Positions 12,919 to 25,500 of a stretch of DNA of 64,000 nucleotides are shown here, piece by piece. This DNA is from Isoetes taiwanensis (taxonomy: Eukaryota; Streptophyta; Lycopodiopsida; Isoetales; Isoetaceae): contig JAJEKV010000079.1 of NCBI GenBank assembly GCA_021234155.1, forward strand, positions 1,740,789 to 1,804,788. Direction: 5' to 3'. Each line of letters starts with the position of its first letter. Position 1 is the stretch's first letter. The notes under the pieces were generated by a model. That model worked only from the letters and a program-made list of their open reading frames with translations. It was not told the DNA's origin and searched no databases. Position numbers and translations under genes: made by a program.

Positions 12919-13494
12919 CATATCAGTATAATACTTATGCTTGCTTTATTAGGGCCCGAAGGGCCCAAATTTTTTTTATTATAACAATCAACACATAACT
13001 ACCATTAACATTAATTAAGCATAACCATTACATCCAACACTTTTAAATTAAAACCCCTTGAAAACCCCTTTCGTTTGGGTGCATATTCACCGGGGGTGAC
13101 TCCCGAACATCGAGAGTACGTTGGATAGGCATATTCACCCTTATTCCTTAATCTACACCGTACACAAAGTTCCTCATTTGTGGGGGTATGGATGTATGGA
13201 ATTTACTATACTATATAACAAGATTTGCAAAATACTATAAGATTTAAGGTAATATACTATATGGTGTTGATTTTGTGCGTTACAAAACATAATTATAGGG
13301 GGCTCTCATTTGCCCTCGTCACCCAGTGTGAATATGCACCCAAAGCGAAAGGGGTTTCAAGGGGTTTTAATTTAAAAGTGTTGGATGTAATGGTTGCGTT
13401 AATTAATGTTAATGGTAGTTATGTGTTGATTGTTATAATAAAAAAAATTGGGCCCTTCGGCCCTAATAAAAAGCATAAGTATTATCTTGATATG
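12919..13494. mobile_element. 576-bp foldback/MITE-like element with ~170-bp inverted repeats
   Basis: The left arm (12919-13090) and right arm (13328-13494) are inverted copies with only scattered differences. Outer ends read CATATCAgTATAATACTTAT on the left and its complement on the right. Next inward in both come AGGGCCgGAAGGGCCC-type blocks, then ACAATCAACACATAACTACC, then the inner end TTTGGGTGCATATTCAC. A 237-bp loop separates the arms. There is no transposase frame, so it would be non-autonomous. No clear target-site duplication is visible. Partial copies lie at 19750-20100 and 59283-59490. Confidence 0.8.
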
Positions 13495-13885
13495 TTTATT
13501 TAAAACAACTTAGCTTATTCATTATTCATTCATTATCGATAATTTGAATCGAAAGAGGCGTTAACCAACAACCGTATCTAGAAACAACGATTAGTGGATA
13601 TTAGTATGCTTGTCACTTGGTACTATCCTTTGTATATGCTAGACATGTGGGATGACATGTGTTGTCATCCGTGGGCATCTTTTGCCATGGCAAGCACTAT
13701 GGTGCATGCACAAAACATGTCTTAATTCCATTCAAAAAAGAGAACAAACTAAGCGCTACATTGTATTGCCACATATTGGAATCAAAGTCCATGACACAAT
13801 ATCTATCATATATAGGGGCTAGTTTTGTTGTTCATATGCAACATTGCATCTTTGTTACGAGTCAAACATCATACATTGCATAGCA

Positions 13886-14042
13886 AAGACACCTCACACT
13901 TGGGTACTATAAAACATCCGACAAAAGCTTTTTTTTTCAGATTTGAATATATGCACAAAGCGCCCGCGACAAGACACCTCACACTTGAGGTACTATAAAC
14001 ATCCGACAAAAGCTTTTTCGGATCGAATATATGCACAAAGCT
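13886..14042. repeat. Two-copy ~85-bp tandem repeat
   Basis: Two adjacent copies of GACACCTCACACTTG..GTACTATAAA, then CATCCGACAAAAGCTTTTT and GAATATATGCACAAAGC, starting at about 13886 and 13971. No gene is seen in the surrounding 13495-14740. Confidence 0.8.
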
Positions 14043-14754
14043 GCCACAGCATAAGGCATCTATGTTTTGCCAATCATGGACAACGGTATTTGTAAGAAGA
14101 AGCGAGCAATAACCTATCTTTTGGGTAAACTGGGCGGAAAAAAGCACAAGGACCGTGGGATAGTGGAAAAAGTTTTCTTAGTAGAAATAATCTTTGTGTG
14201 AAAAAAAGCTCATAATATTTACTCGGATAATAAACATATGACCCGAGGAAAGAAACCACAGTACTCACAAAGTAAACATATGAACAATGAAGATAAGAAA
14301 AGTCAAGAAGTTTCAAATGTATCTTGGCTCCATCTGAACCTAGATACTAGTGGATGCTATCTTTGAGAGACAAATCTTCCTTTTTAGGAAAAAGCAAGCT
14401 TCTTAGTTGGAATTCAAACAAAAATTAACTTACGAGTCAAAGATTCAAATATGTGTTCAAATGCATGCCTAGTTGTGGTCTTGTCTCGGGTGTCTCAGTT
14501 ATTGCATATCCCCAGCTTCATCTCAAGGGAATGAGGGAGAATACAATCAACCAAATGAGATAAAGAGCAAGGCGAGCATGTATGCTCGACATTTATCTTT
14601 TGATAATAAATTTGAAGAAACTGAAGTCGTGGCGGACCCTTTAGAACAACCTCATACATAAATTGCGGAAGAACCTTGCCATATCTTGTATCAGCCCATA
14701 TGTGCTCTTGAGCTTCCCTAGATGCCTCCTTTGCTGTGAGATCTCTGAAACCAT

Positions 14755-14885
14755 CATTGCAAAACCATCTGCGAAACTATCCATGCAAAACCATTCGCGA
14801 AAAAACCATCCGGTGCAAAACCATCCGCCAAAACCATCCGTTGCAAAACCATCTGCGAAAACCATCCGTGCAAAACCATCTATGC
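14755..14885. repeat. Minisatellite, GCAAAACCATC(C/T)GCGAAA-type units
   Basis: About seven degenerate units of 14-17 bp built on GCAAAACCATCCG alternating with CGAAAACCATCCG. The repetitive Gly/Phe/Trp peptide on the minus strand and the Lys/Pro/His peptide on the plus strand both come from the repeat, not from a gene. Confidence 0.8.
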
Positions 14886-15375
14886 TTTTGAGGCTTCCCT
14901 AGATGCCTCACGATGTCTTTGTGAGATCTGCGAGAAAGCTTCATGAACCGGCAAGCACAACCTCAAAAACATATTCCATGCAAAGCGGACCTGCGGAAGA
15001 GGCGTTGCGGCATTTCTTCAACCCTCTGCACAAAAATTACGCCCTTCCCGTTGCATTGCCAATTCACGGGGTTTGGAAGCCCTTTTCTATGCAAAGTCAT
15101 GCAATGCCGCCCATATTCACCTTCACAAGAAAACCTAAAAATCCCCATTTTCGACCTTAAGCCCTTCATGTGAAGATTTAAAATATATTGCGGTGTCACC
15201 GACAGCCCGATAACGGCCGTTAGCAAAGAATCCACTTAAGCCAAAGAGTCAAACTCCGCTAACAACAGGCAAGAATCAATCCCAGGGCAAAAGTTATGGG
15301 GTTTGATGCATATATGCGGTGTTCACAACAACAACCATCGGATTGTTTAAGCCAGCCGAAATCAGCGGCCCGAAA

Positions 15376-17463
15376 AGCGCACTCTAGAAATACTATTTAG
15401 TATGCCAACACGAATACAACACCCAAATCATAGAAAAACCATGTGAAAAAGCGTATAAAACTATAAAATTAACCCCCTGTTATTATGCTACATATACGAC
15501 ATATGAAGGTACGTAAGATCATAGCATAAACTGCGAGATTTAAGAAATGGGTAACATACATGAATGCAAGTTTTCTACTTATAATGCAAAATCCATCATT
15601 GCTAACACTTCTTAGTGTACATTACTGGAGAAGCAAGTTATTTGAAATGCTCTTATGCATGCAAGTACTTAACAATGGTTTCTAAAGCTTGAAATTATTC
15701 ACTTGTAACAAATATGAAAGTAGCTATCTTTAAGATCCTGTTCTAGAAGTACCAATAATTTCAACCAAGGATTTTGTATATCAATTTACCATTTTCAAAG
15801 TAAATTAGAGGTGGCATGCAAACACAACATCAAAGTGACTGATACATTACCTGACCAATCTGACACGTGCATAATTTTCCATTATAGATGTTCTGGATGT
15901 CATGCACACATAAAACATTTACATCAGAGTCTCTTTACCACTTGTGCAAGGAACGGAATGCACAAATCACAGAACCTAGAATTTAGAAAGAGACATTACG
16001 TTTGTATAGATATTGCAAATTCAAAAAGTGAATATGAACATCTGGATGGGTCTGTATTACCTGCCAGGAAAGGCAAAGCACATGAGCAAAACATTCAATC
16101 TTTGCACACTGTATTATGAGCCAAACCTTTAAACCATCTTCAAAGCTATATCTAACCTGCTATACAGTTCCAAATTGAAGGCGCGACAAATGAGATGGAA
16201 ATTGTAAAAATCATTGCTAGAAGTAGTAGATTGCGAAGCGATAGAAACCTACCAAATTTGCTGGATGCCCATTTGTTTGTTTGATCCCGATGCTTCTTGC
16301 ATGGAAACCAAAGTCTCCTCGTACATTGTTGATGCATCATGTAAGCCCTAAAATTGTAGTAAGCTTAAACCCCCCATTATGTAAGCCCTTCTCTGGAGCT
16401 TGTATCTAACTCCATGTAAGCTCCTGATTACCCTCACTCTAATGCACACAAAACATGTTAAAACTTCAACTCACTAGACATCTAAATTGTTCATGTGTGG
16501 AAGAGGGATACCATATCCCTTACAATAATGCAATGATAATGCAACCAACTCTATGAAATGATAATGCAGCCAAAATCGTGTTGGTAAGAGTACCTAGACA
16601 AACTCCGAAAGATTTACAGTGCTGATACAACATTCGCTATCAAAAACCCATAGTACAGGCTTTGAACCACCCAAAAGCCTGACTTGCACAAATAATCCAA
16701 ACTGAAGCAATTTTATACAGATCATATAACTGTATATAAGAACATTGAACTGGGCAAAGTCCTTTGACAAAAGTATCAAAGTATGAGGAGATACTTTAGG
16801 CCCATCCCCAAGAGCTTGCAAGAATTTCAGTTAAATTTCAGCCTTGTTTAGTTATCTCTGGCCAGAATTATATGGTATGAAAAACATAATGCGTACACAT
16901 GTCTCCAATGACCATTACATTATTCTACTTGTGGAATCAAAATCTATTATGTGCTTGCAAGACAGTAGCAACAAAAAAGACGGCACGAATGTATAAAGAA
17001 GCCATACCTTAGGATGAGGCAAATTTATAAACTGAAACGTGTCCAGTAGTGGGTAGAAAATACAAAAGTTCCTACATCCAAGTTCCAGTTAAGCATTCCA
17101 TTGAATTGATTATAAGCACATGATTCTCACGTTGCTAAACGCAGAAATGGCTTCTATAAATGCAGAAATGGCTTCTATAATTCGAAACTTGGTTGGAGCA
17201 AATAGCCATATTTCCAATATCTTCAATCATTTTGAAAACACAAAACACTCTTTCTCGTGTACAAAATCACAAACATATGGAATAAATGATATAATCATGA
17301 ATCAATGGTTGCTCAGGGTTTTATCTTCTACTAATTACTTGTATAGAATATCTAGCATTATAACAGGGGGTTGTTTTTGTATTTTTATACGTTTTTCCCT
17401 AAGGTTTTTATATGATTTCTTGGTGTATTGTCGTGGATGTACTAATGCGTACATCTAGAGTGC
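15376..17463. repeat. Segment bounded by ~120-bp inverted repeats
   Basis: The left arm (about 15376-15500) contains GCGCACTCTAGA, then AAAGCGTATAAAACTATAAA and AACCCCCTGTTATTATGCTA. The right arm (about 17343-17463) carries the reverse complement with substitutions. The enclosed 1.8 kb is not repetitive and has two minus-strand exon-like pieces: 16239-16345, with an acceptor TTTTAG on one side and a TTTG/GTAGGT donor on the other, and 16594-16821. I could not assign either to a family. This could be a TIR element carrying host sequence, or two independent insertions of one repeat. Confidence 0.45.
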
Positions 17464-19740
17464 GCATACACATTTCTTATTTTTTATGCCACTTGCCAAT
17501 GGTTTAACCCCTTAAAAAAAAAAAACCCCCGATTCATGGCATGCAAATCTCGAGAGGTTTTAGGGCCCTTGATTTTTCGGCCGGAGTAGAATGATGATTA
17601 ATCAAAAGGGGGGGCCTCTAGCAGATGAACAAAAATGGAAGCCCCAAAATAGGGTTTCTTTCAGATTTCGAAGGAGTTTTTGCCAATGGTTGGCAGAGTT
17701 TACGGGGTCTTAGGGGCGGAGAAGGCGGTTCGGATGTTTTTTGAACCTCCCATTTTTGTTTGCGGGGCATAAAATCAGATTCGTAACCAAGACACTAATA
17801 TTTAGGGCTTTAGCCAAGACGAACCAAGAGAGTAGCAATCACCTGAAGCTGAAGAGGTGGATTTTCTTAAACAAGCCGTTTATCGTTGTCGTGATGTATG
17901 TTTCATTTGCAAAGTGTCTTTCACAATCTTCGGTGAAGATGCTTGGAAGAGATGCTTAATTTGAACTGTTGTAGAGGTGCAAGAAGTAGAGGCCCTTATT
18001 ACAGTTATCTGAACTGCTGGATCACCCAGGTTTAAGTATCATTTTCACGGTTTTCCAATGACACGATCTTGAATTCCGGGGAAGGGAAGGGCGACGGATC
18101 TACAATTGGCACAAAAGCTCTTTCTTGAAGGGGCTAATTCCTTGCTACAAAGCTGTAAGTCTTACGGTTGATTAAAGTCATGTTGTTGTTATTTGGAAAA
18201 GTTACTGAATGAAATACCACGAGTTGCATAAGCCCATAATTGTGGAGAGGTCCCATAAGAAGACACAAAAGGAACTAATGCACATACTACTTTTGTCAAG
18301 CATAATGATGTGATCCCTATGTCCTTAAGTTTTCGCGAGAAGATGAATCCTTGATTAGGCTCTACACATTTAATAGTAAGATCAAGTCGACATTTGAGGT
18401 ATTGATCTGAGAATTTGACATGCAGACAAGGACCACCTTATATTATTTGCATGTATGCTTCACGGTTGCTTCAGATTTGTCATATTGTTCTTGGTTTTCA
18501 CTCAAGAGCATCTAATTCCCCTATTAACATTCATCCTCCGGAGTTATGTTACGCTAGAAGATACCATTCATATTTTTTATTATGAAGATGCTCTAAAAGC
18601 TATCAAGATGTACCCTTTTATGCCTACTCAATGCATCTTATAGCCTTTGTGTCGTGAGCTTCCTTTTTGGTGGGGTTTGAATGAGGATGCTTGGAAGATG
18701 ATGCATTAATTAGGCCTTGAAGGCCTTGAAGTCTTAATAGAAGATTTTTGCACTCCCTTCAACACTTTCCGGGTTGCATATTCTTGGCATTGGGTACTCT
18801 AGATGCTTTTCTAGTCCATGTGTTAATTTAGAAAAAATATGGTAGTTGTGTTATGTCTTTTTTGTTCATTCGGGTCAACCATCCTCTCTTATATCTTGAA
18901 GAGCATTTTTTTTAATTCACTTCAGAGATGGATGTATCCCATGAAAGATCACATGTTACTCAGGGCAAATAAATAGACCACAAGTCTTTATTTTCTTTTA
19001 AATTGAGCATTTGTCTTTGTTGAATCTTGTCATGCGGGTAAAGATAATTTAGTGTGGAGTGATTACGAGAGGATTCTAATCACATTGTGTGAGCCATAGC
19101 CTCATTACCATGTCATCATTACGTTTATCATTTATATTCATGCGCTATGCTTATAATTTTGAGTTTTGGTGCCATACACTTCAACAGTTATGCACTTTCT
19201 GCACATTAGTGTTAGAACTTACAAGACATTCTACATAACACATTTTGTTGCCAAATTGCTTTTTATGTTACGGTAATTTTGTTGTTCTTTAAACACAAAC
19301 ATTGTTTTAGTATTTAAAGCTTCACCATATATGGTGGTTGCAATATCAATTTGTGTAGTACCTCATCCTTCTTTGATGAAGATATAGCTTTTATGGTTTG
19401 GCAAGATTTAAGCACTACTATTTTGCAAGGATGCATTGGGTTCAAGTCCCTATTTGCTCTTTAAACATCAAATTTGAAGCTTCACCATCTACGGTGGTTG
19501 CAATCTATGGTGGTTGCAATATCAATCCCTATGGTCCTATGGTATCTCATCCTTATTTGTCAAACATATAGGTGGTATAGTTTTGACAAGATATCACGTA
19601 CTATGGTTTTGCAAGAAGCCCCATATTCTAAACTTGCTATTCATTACGTGTTTGTTCCATTGCACTTTTCTTATGTTTGTTCCGTTGAACTTTTCTTATA
19701 TTTAATGTCACCAATATTTTTTTTTTACAAGATATGTTGC
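17464..19740. other. Intergenic, no gene recognised; one ~160-bp tandem duplication
   Basis: Mostly AT-rich. A diverged duplication joins about 19283-19432 and 19455-19616; both copies contain AAGCTTCACCAT, TATGGTGGTTGCAATATCAA, CTCATCCTT and GGTTTTGCAAG. The short open frames here show no known motif. Confidence 0.6.
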
Positions 19741-19749
19741 CATCTCTTT

Positions 19750-20100
19750 GTTTCCCTAAGGGTCCAAGAAGGCCCAAATTTTAAATAACAATCAACACAC
19801 AACTACCATTAACATATTAATACAAACTATTGCATTTAACACATTTAAATTCAAATCCCCCTTAAACCCCCTTTAGTTTGGGTGCATATTCACACGGGGG
19901 GTTACTCCGGGCAACAAGAAAGGTTGTTTGATGGGCATATTTGCTCTTTATTCCAAGATCTGGACCGTACATAGCGATCCTCGTTTATGGGGTATGCATG
20001 TACAAATTTTTATATACTGTATATTAAGATTTGCGAAATACTATAAGGTTTGAGAGAATGTACTTAATGGTGTTAATTTTGTACATGTATTGTAAATTTT
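19750..20100. mobile_element. Partial copy of the 12919 foldback family
   Basis: Contains in order the outer-arm block (GTCCAAGAAGGCCCAAATTT), ACAATCAACACACAACTACC, the TTTGGGTGCATATTCAC hinge near 19877, and the loop sequence ending in GGTGTTAATTTTGTACA near 20070. The right arm is missing, so this is one arm plus loop. The orientation matches the left half of the intact element. Confidence 0.7.
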
Positions 20101-20935
20101 TTGGGGAAGGCAATGGAAAAACATTGACGGATGGCTCTGTAGTTCAAGGTTCTGGCAGGCAAATCATGTGGGTAATATAACAAAGATGTCTTAAACTGGA
20201 CTTGAAAATTACAGGGATGCGGATTGCAAGAGCCCCATTTGTAGAACTTGTCACAGGGAGTCCCAGAGAACACGAAGAAAGCTATAGATTTGTATATCAC
20301 CATACTTACCTTTGCGGAAGCCAATTGCAAGGCAAAACTCATGAATCTGAGTGGTTTTCGTGTGCATAATCCAGTCATTTGTATTATTCAAAGAGTGCTG
20401 CACGTTCACCAATAAGATGATCTATGTGACACACAAAATCAACAGTAATTATCTATCTGAAAAGAAAAAGCTAATCAGAAAAAGCAAATTTGAATCAGTG
20501 GTCTCATTAGCTCCAACTAGATATTTCGATCCAACTATAGCTTCGATACAACATGGATACCACAGGAAGTTGCGACAAATCCTCGAACTATGCAAAACAG
20601 CCGATTGGAGTGGCCGAAATTGCATGCTTGCTAGACCCACACTAAATTTGGCCAAGAATACAGGTTACCTGAGGTTCATGTCATGCATGTGAGCTGGCCA
20701 TCGCCTATTACTATCATATAGATCATGGAAGTTGATAATGCATAGATTATGAAAGCCTTGTGCATTAATCTTCGAAAAAATATGTATCTTCCATGGCCCC
20801 CCCTTCACAAAAATTTCTGGAAAGAGATAATCCATCACAGCTGGAAATCCCCTTTCAAAATCATGTAAAGCCAATTTTTTTATTTTTGAGTCATCCGAAA
20901 TATTCCAGGCAGCCAAACTACCCAATAATCTTAGG
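20101..20935. other. Intergenic, no gene recognised
   Basis: Reading frames on both strands (for example 20073-20378 minus and 20351-20692 plus) overlap each other and have no motif I know. Nothing else is supported here. Confidence 0.4.
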
Positions 20936-20939
20936 AGAT

Positions 20940-21187
20940 TAAAGTTAATAAAAAAGCAAAAAACTTTTTGGTCAGACCGGAAAATCCCAAATTAACAGGG
21001 TTGATTTTAGCCTGTTTAATATTAGGTTAAGACCTAAATTCAAATTAGGGTTTTGGGTCCACCTTAATAATTAATGAGTTAACATAGCTAACCTTAGCTT
21101 ATCAATAATTAATGCACCATTAATTATTCCTAGTAACATGTCATATATTTATACGTAAAAAGGCATATAAATGCATCTAACGTCACA
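20940..21187 (-). mobile_element. Probable remnant of a 3' LTR
   Basis: Read on the minus strand, it starts TGTGACG immediately after a purine-rich run (AAGGAGGGAAAAA at 21188-21200), the layout of a polypurine tract followed by a 3' LTR. It shares short phrases with the inner part of the LTR at 29349-30906 (AGACCTAAAT, GGTCCACCT). It would be the partner of the 5' LTR at 28121. It is truncated and diverged, so the pairing is tentative. Confidence 0.4.
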
Positions 21188-21200
21188 TTTTTCCCTCCTT
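21188..21200 (-). promoter_or_regulatory. Candidate polypurine tract of LTR element
   Basis: Minus-strand AAGGAGGGAAAAA lies directly before a TGTGACG terminus. Such a tract primes plus-strand DNA synthesis in LTR retrotransposons. Position and composition are the only evidence. Confidence 0.4.
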
Positions 21201-21300
21201 AAAAATGATGTTGTCCTCAGCATCTAGATAAGTCTACAAAAAATACGGGTTACGTCATGGCAACACATCACATATTACAAGGAAAAGTCTCCCCTCCTTA

Positions 21301-21328
21301 AGAATAGAATAGAATAGAATAGAATAGG
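21301..21328. repeat. (AGAAT)n microsatellite, 3' tail of the LINE fragment
   Basis: Five to six perfect AGAAT units. On the minus strand this is an ATTCT tail that follows the conserved LINE 3' end. The two related fragments near 58525 and 62035 end in shorter ATTCTATTCT tails, so the repeat appears to be the family's normal terminus. Confidence 0.85.
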
Positions 21329-22425
21329 ATTTTTATCGTCCACGGAGACCAATTGGTCTATGGGACCCAAACAGGAGGCGCAGCAAGCATATAACTGTTC
21401 GAGTTAAAAATGCTCCTCCCGCCCTAAAGGGTTGCTTGGGGGAAAAACCGTGACAGGAATAGGTTTGCTGTCAAACTGTACAAATACAAATATAGACAGA
21501 AATATGTACATGTATCAAGTAAGTGCCCGGGCCAGAAGCTGATCTCGGTGATCCATGATCTCTTGAATGTATGAGCCCAACCTCCGGCCCGAGCTCATGC
21601 TTTCGGCATCTCATCACGAGGGGGCTGGCGGAGACGGACTAGCTTCGGCATAAGCGTATCGAATGTCATCATATCTTTGGACAACTCACGAAGGGTGTGG
21701 CATTAAGTCTTCCACCGACTCCAACCTGGCGGCGTTGGCAAAAGCCTCTCTCGGCCTTGACTCCCCAACCCATCTCCATGTCTCAATCCAGAGATGGTGT
21801 GCACCTATCTTGAGAGAGGCAATGGATCTGCACTTTTTCATGGGTAGATGAGTGCGCATGTAGCATTGCGGGCCCCGCTCCAACCTGGGATTTATGTGGC
21901 GTTGATAATGTGCCGTCTTGACCTGTTCAAGGGTGCTAGCATCCCATAGCTTACTAAGGAATCATGCATCAAGGTACTATCGAGGCTATGGCGTCTGCCT
22001 CCGTTTGCACTTGGATGCACCTGTGCTCCTGCACATTCCATCTGGCCAGCCACTGAGCTCTCTTTTCCCGCCAGCAGGCTTTTAGGCGTTGAGGCACCAT
22101 TGCCACAGTGCAAGCAAGGTTAGGGAGACGAGCATCATCCATGCTGACTACCTTCTGGAAGTAGATGATGTGTTTGTCAAGGGCCCCCCTTTGAAGAGGC
22201 AAGTAACATGTTTCCTGCAGTAGTATCTAGTATGGGACTGTGGACTTCACCCCCAAGGCACGTGCCAAGAAAGCTTTCTGCATGTGCACCTGCTCCAAGT
22301 CATTCCAAGTGGCGAGGGAAATCACCGGGCCCCAGACCTCGACCCGTACAAAAGCACAAGTTCTACTAGCATCTTGAATAGGTGCGATTGGTGGAAGGCA
22401 ATCTGAGGGCCAGAAAGGTACGGGA
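21301..22425 (-). pseudogene. 5'-truncated LINE fragment (RT C-terminal region) with (ATTCT)n tail
   Basis: Read on the minus strand from 22425 downward, broken frames give the order expected after the reverse transcriptase domain: PPIAPIQDASRTCAFVRVEV, WGP, then FLARALGVKSTVPY (22228-22425); PLQRGALDKHIIYFQKVV and LARWNVQEHRCIQVQTEADA (21969-22200); then a degenerate IETWRW..RPREAF block (21690-21800), matching IETGRW..REQRLC in the related fragment at 58036. The 3' end has a GGTCCCATAGaCCAATTGGT block and a tail of five or six ATTCT units (21301-21328). Stops and shifts show it is dead. It lies within the larger decayed LTR element. Confidence 0.75.
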
Positions 22426-22539
22426 TAGTTTGAGAATTCAAACAACTTGGAAGGAATTAGCAAAATGCTTAAGAAATTGCTAAAAGGTGGTCGAAAATCC
22501 AATGCAGAGTTCATATGAAATCTGGCATTGTGATGCATA

Positions 22540-25500
22540 TGAAGCTCAAAAGATATTAGAATAAATCCAATATAGATCGCAGATATGAGTCCGTAGAATT
22601 ATGGGAATGAAATAATTCCCAGACCATCAGAAGAAGTCGGTGGTGAGATTATAAGTTGCACAAAGATTATCATCTTCAAGGTGATCAAAGTTGAAAATGA
22701 TGTATAATATGCAATTTATAAGTCTGAGGGGATTCATGAACGTTAGCATGTGTTCATGAAAATAGTTTAATACGCAAGTCTTATCTCACAATGAGAATTA
22801 TAAAGAGTGAAACATGAGAGAACATGAAGCTAATGGTGGCAAGGCATACATAAATATAAGAATTTGTGAGCTATTAATGTTAATGATATCGAAAGACTCT
22901 TAAAAAGATGACACAGATTGCATAGCAACCGTTTTTGATGCATGGGAGTATCCGGTATTGTAATGTGGATTGACTCGAGTAAATTGCACTGTTAGAAAAT
23001 AAAAGTGCGAGTTTGGCGAAACAATGTACATTGTATAAAACAATGAGACCCTGAGGTTTTAGCTTAGGTGTGAATTAAGCATGACCTATGGAAAAGAAAT
23101 CGATTTGGTGATATGGAAGCTGATATAGCTCCATAGAGAACGGTGGGGGTAGTCATACGTCTGCGCCTAGGAAGCTGAGCTAGGTAAAGTTTGACTAGAG
23201 GGTGATAACTAAACGGAATATTAAATGTCCCATGAGTACATAGGGAATGTCAAGACGACATTGTTACAAGAAGGAAAACCATTTTGTAATTCTTGATTAG
23301 CTAAGAGACCCTGTCTATCAAGGATAGTCACGTGAAATATATATGAGAGCTCGGGTAGAAGTGCTAAACGTTAAGGTATTCTTATTTTGGATCCATACCC
23401 GAGAGAATTGCTAGCACGATGTTTGTGATCCCATTGAATCACTTGAAGTTAAGCGACCCAGAAAGATATACTTAATAATGACGATGATTGATTTGTCATG
23501 TGGCAATTATATTGCCATTCAACGTAGAAGGATATTAGATATAGCACCATATAGTTGAGGGAGAAGTGATGTATGATTATCTACCATAGAACACGCTAGA
23601 GAGATATTATAACTAATGTGGAAACTGGATTATAAATATCCAGCTTATGAAAGGGAGATCACTTTAGAAGTGTAGGTTTCGACAATGATGGTCAAGGTAT
23701 AGAATGTTTATGCTATAGAAGCTAGAAGATTAATGGCATATAACGACGCAGATCCAGAAACTACAGATTATAAAACTACACATAAGTTGCATTTCAGGAA
23801 GCTGACGTTCCTAAGGCGTGCAATATAGATGCAAGGGTATGCATGAGTAAGACGAGAATGTAGCCACATAGATACACTTAATGATGTTGATGAAATGCAT
23901 GGCCATCATGCATGGTACAAGTCAGGGGAATGGACGCATCATGTCTCCGCTGGGAGCAAAGGGGCGCCGACTAGAAGACTGGACAATAGTGTGGAACGTA
24001 GTTTCCACACAAGGTCAAGAGAATCGAGGTCGAACTGAGCGAAGGTGAGAATAAGCATTCTATAAGACCGTTGAAATGGGAAATGACAATTGCTAGCATC
24101 TGGCGCAATTGTCTAAAAGCGTGAAGTAAGGTGTGCTGGAGTCTTGGTGAATGATATGATTATCGGAAGCTGACCTCCAACAAACGATGCATTAGGGAGG
24201 CAAATAATATGCCCACACGATAATGGTCATCCAAGAGAGAGTATAAAAATTCTTATGAACAACATTTCAAATATAGGGAATTTGAAGGGACACTTTGAAT
24301 AACCCAAAGTGTGGAATATTGACAACGTAGGTGCCCAATGAACATCTCACCAATGAAAATGTACTCTGGACTTGGTATTGTTTGTGTATCTCGAGGAGTA
24401 GCTCCTCATTGGTATATGCATACTAGAACCATTAAATGGTGAAGCATAACAACAAAAAGAAAGGGTGTATAATATAACTTTTAGTTCACAATCCGTATGA
24501 ATAATGAAGATAAGAGTTCCTATACTAGACGTTAAACATGTCCACTAGGAACTTAGGGTGGCATCTCTCACTGTGGAGTTTGTGACTAGAGCTTGAGGAT
24601 CAAGTCGAACTAGGATTAGCAAGTAAAGTGTGGTGTCAAAACCACAACATGTATTTGGTACAAAATAAACGAGTTGAGAAAATATATTTGCGGCAACAAG
24701 AAGTTGAATTTTTGGTGGATAATATCATCCACTATATTGTTATATGTGAGCGGATATAATTACATGAGACGAGAAGACCATACATGGGAAAACACATGTA
24801 TTAAAGTTGTAGGTAGTGAAGCTTGTACTTATGAACATAGCTATGGGGCTACGTCAAAGGCTCACATATGACTCTAGAGTTAGGAATGATACACACATGT
24901 GACTAGATCGCATAAGGACAAGGTGATGGTAATGAATGTTGGAAAGATTTAGTATGAAATACTACATTAGCGTTGAGATTCAGGATGTCGACTATGACAT
25001 TCAGATTTATGCCATACATGAAGATAGTAGGATATCGTGCAAGGCAAGTGGAATGTTACCTGGTAAGGTTAAAAGAACAAGCATTATGAGATGCTTAAAT
25101 ATGAAAATATTGGATGAGGTATGATCTACCAGAGATAAGTATTTAATTTAACCCAATTGTTTGGAGTTGACTATCTCTGGTAGGTACAACGTACTAGGGA
25201 AATAGCTAGAGCAAGTCTAGCATATATAGCGACATTACATTCAAAAACATCCCGACGATGGTTGGAACAGAATAGAAACAGATAATAGGAGGTTAACTAT
25301 TCAAGGGTTCTAGATATCAATGAATTCAAGCAATGTTATAAGCTGAGAGTGTCAATTGGGTGTGGGAATAGCAAGACGTATGAAATAATGCATCTAATGA
25401 TGGAATAAGAGAAAGACAATGCCTTTGCCAATTATACCTTAAGAGATAACCGACAAGATAGATAGATAGATAGATAGTAGTTTTAACGTCACGCCACTAG

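Noticed and set aside
14641-14902. Trp/Gly/Phe-rich repetitive peptide on the minus strand
   Set aside because: It is the translation of a short minisatellite; both strands give repetitive peptides.
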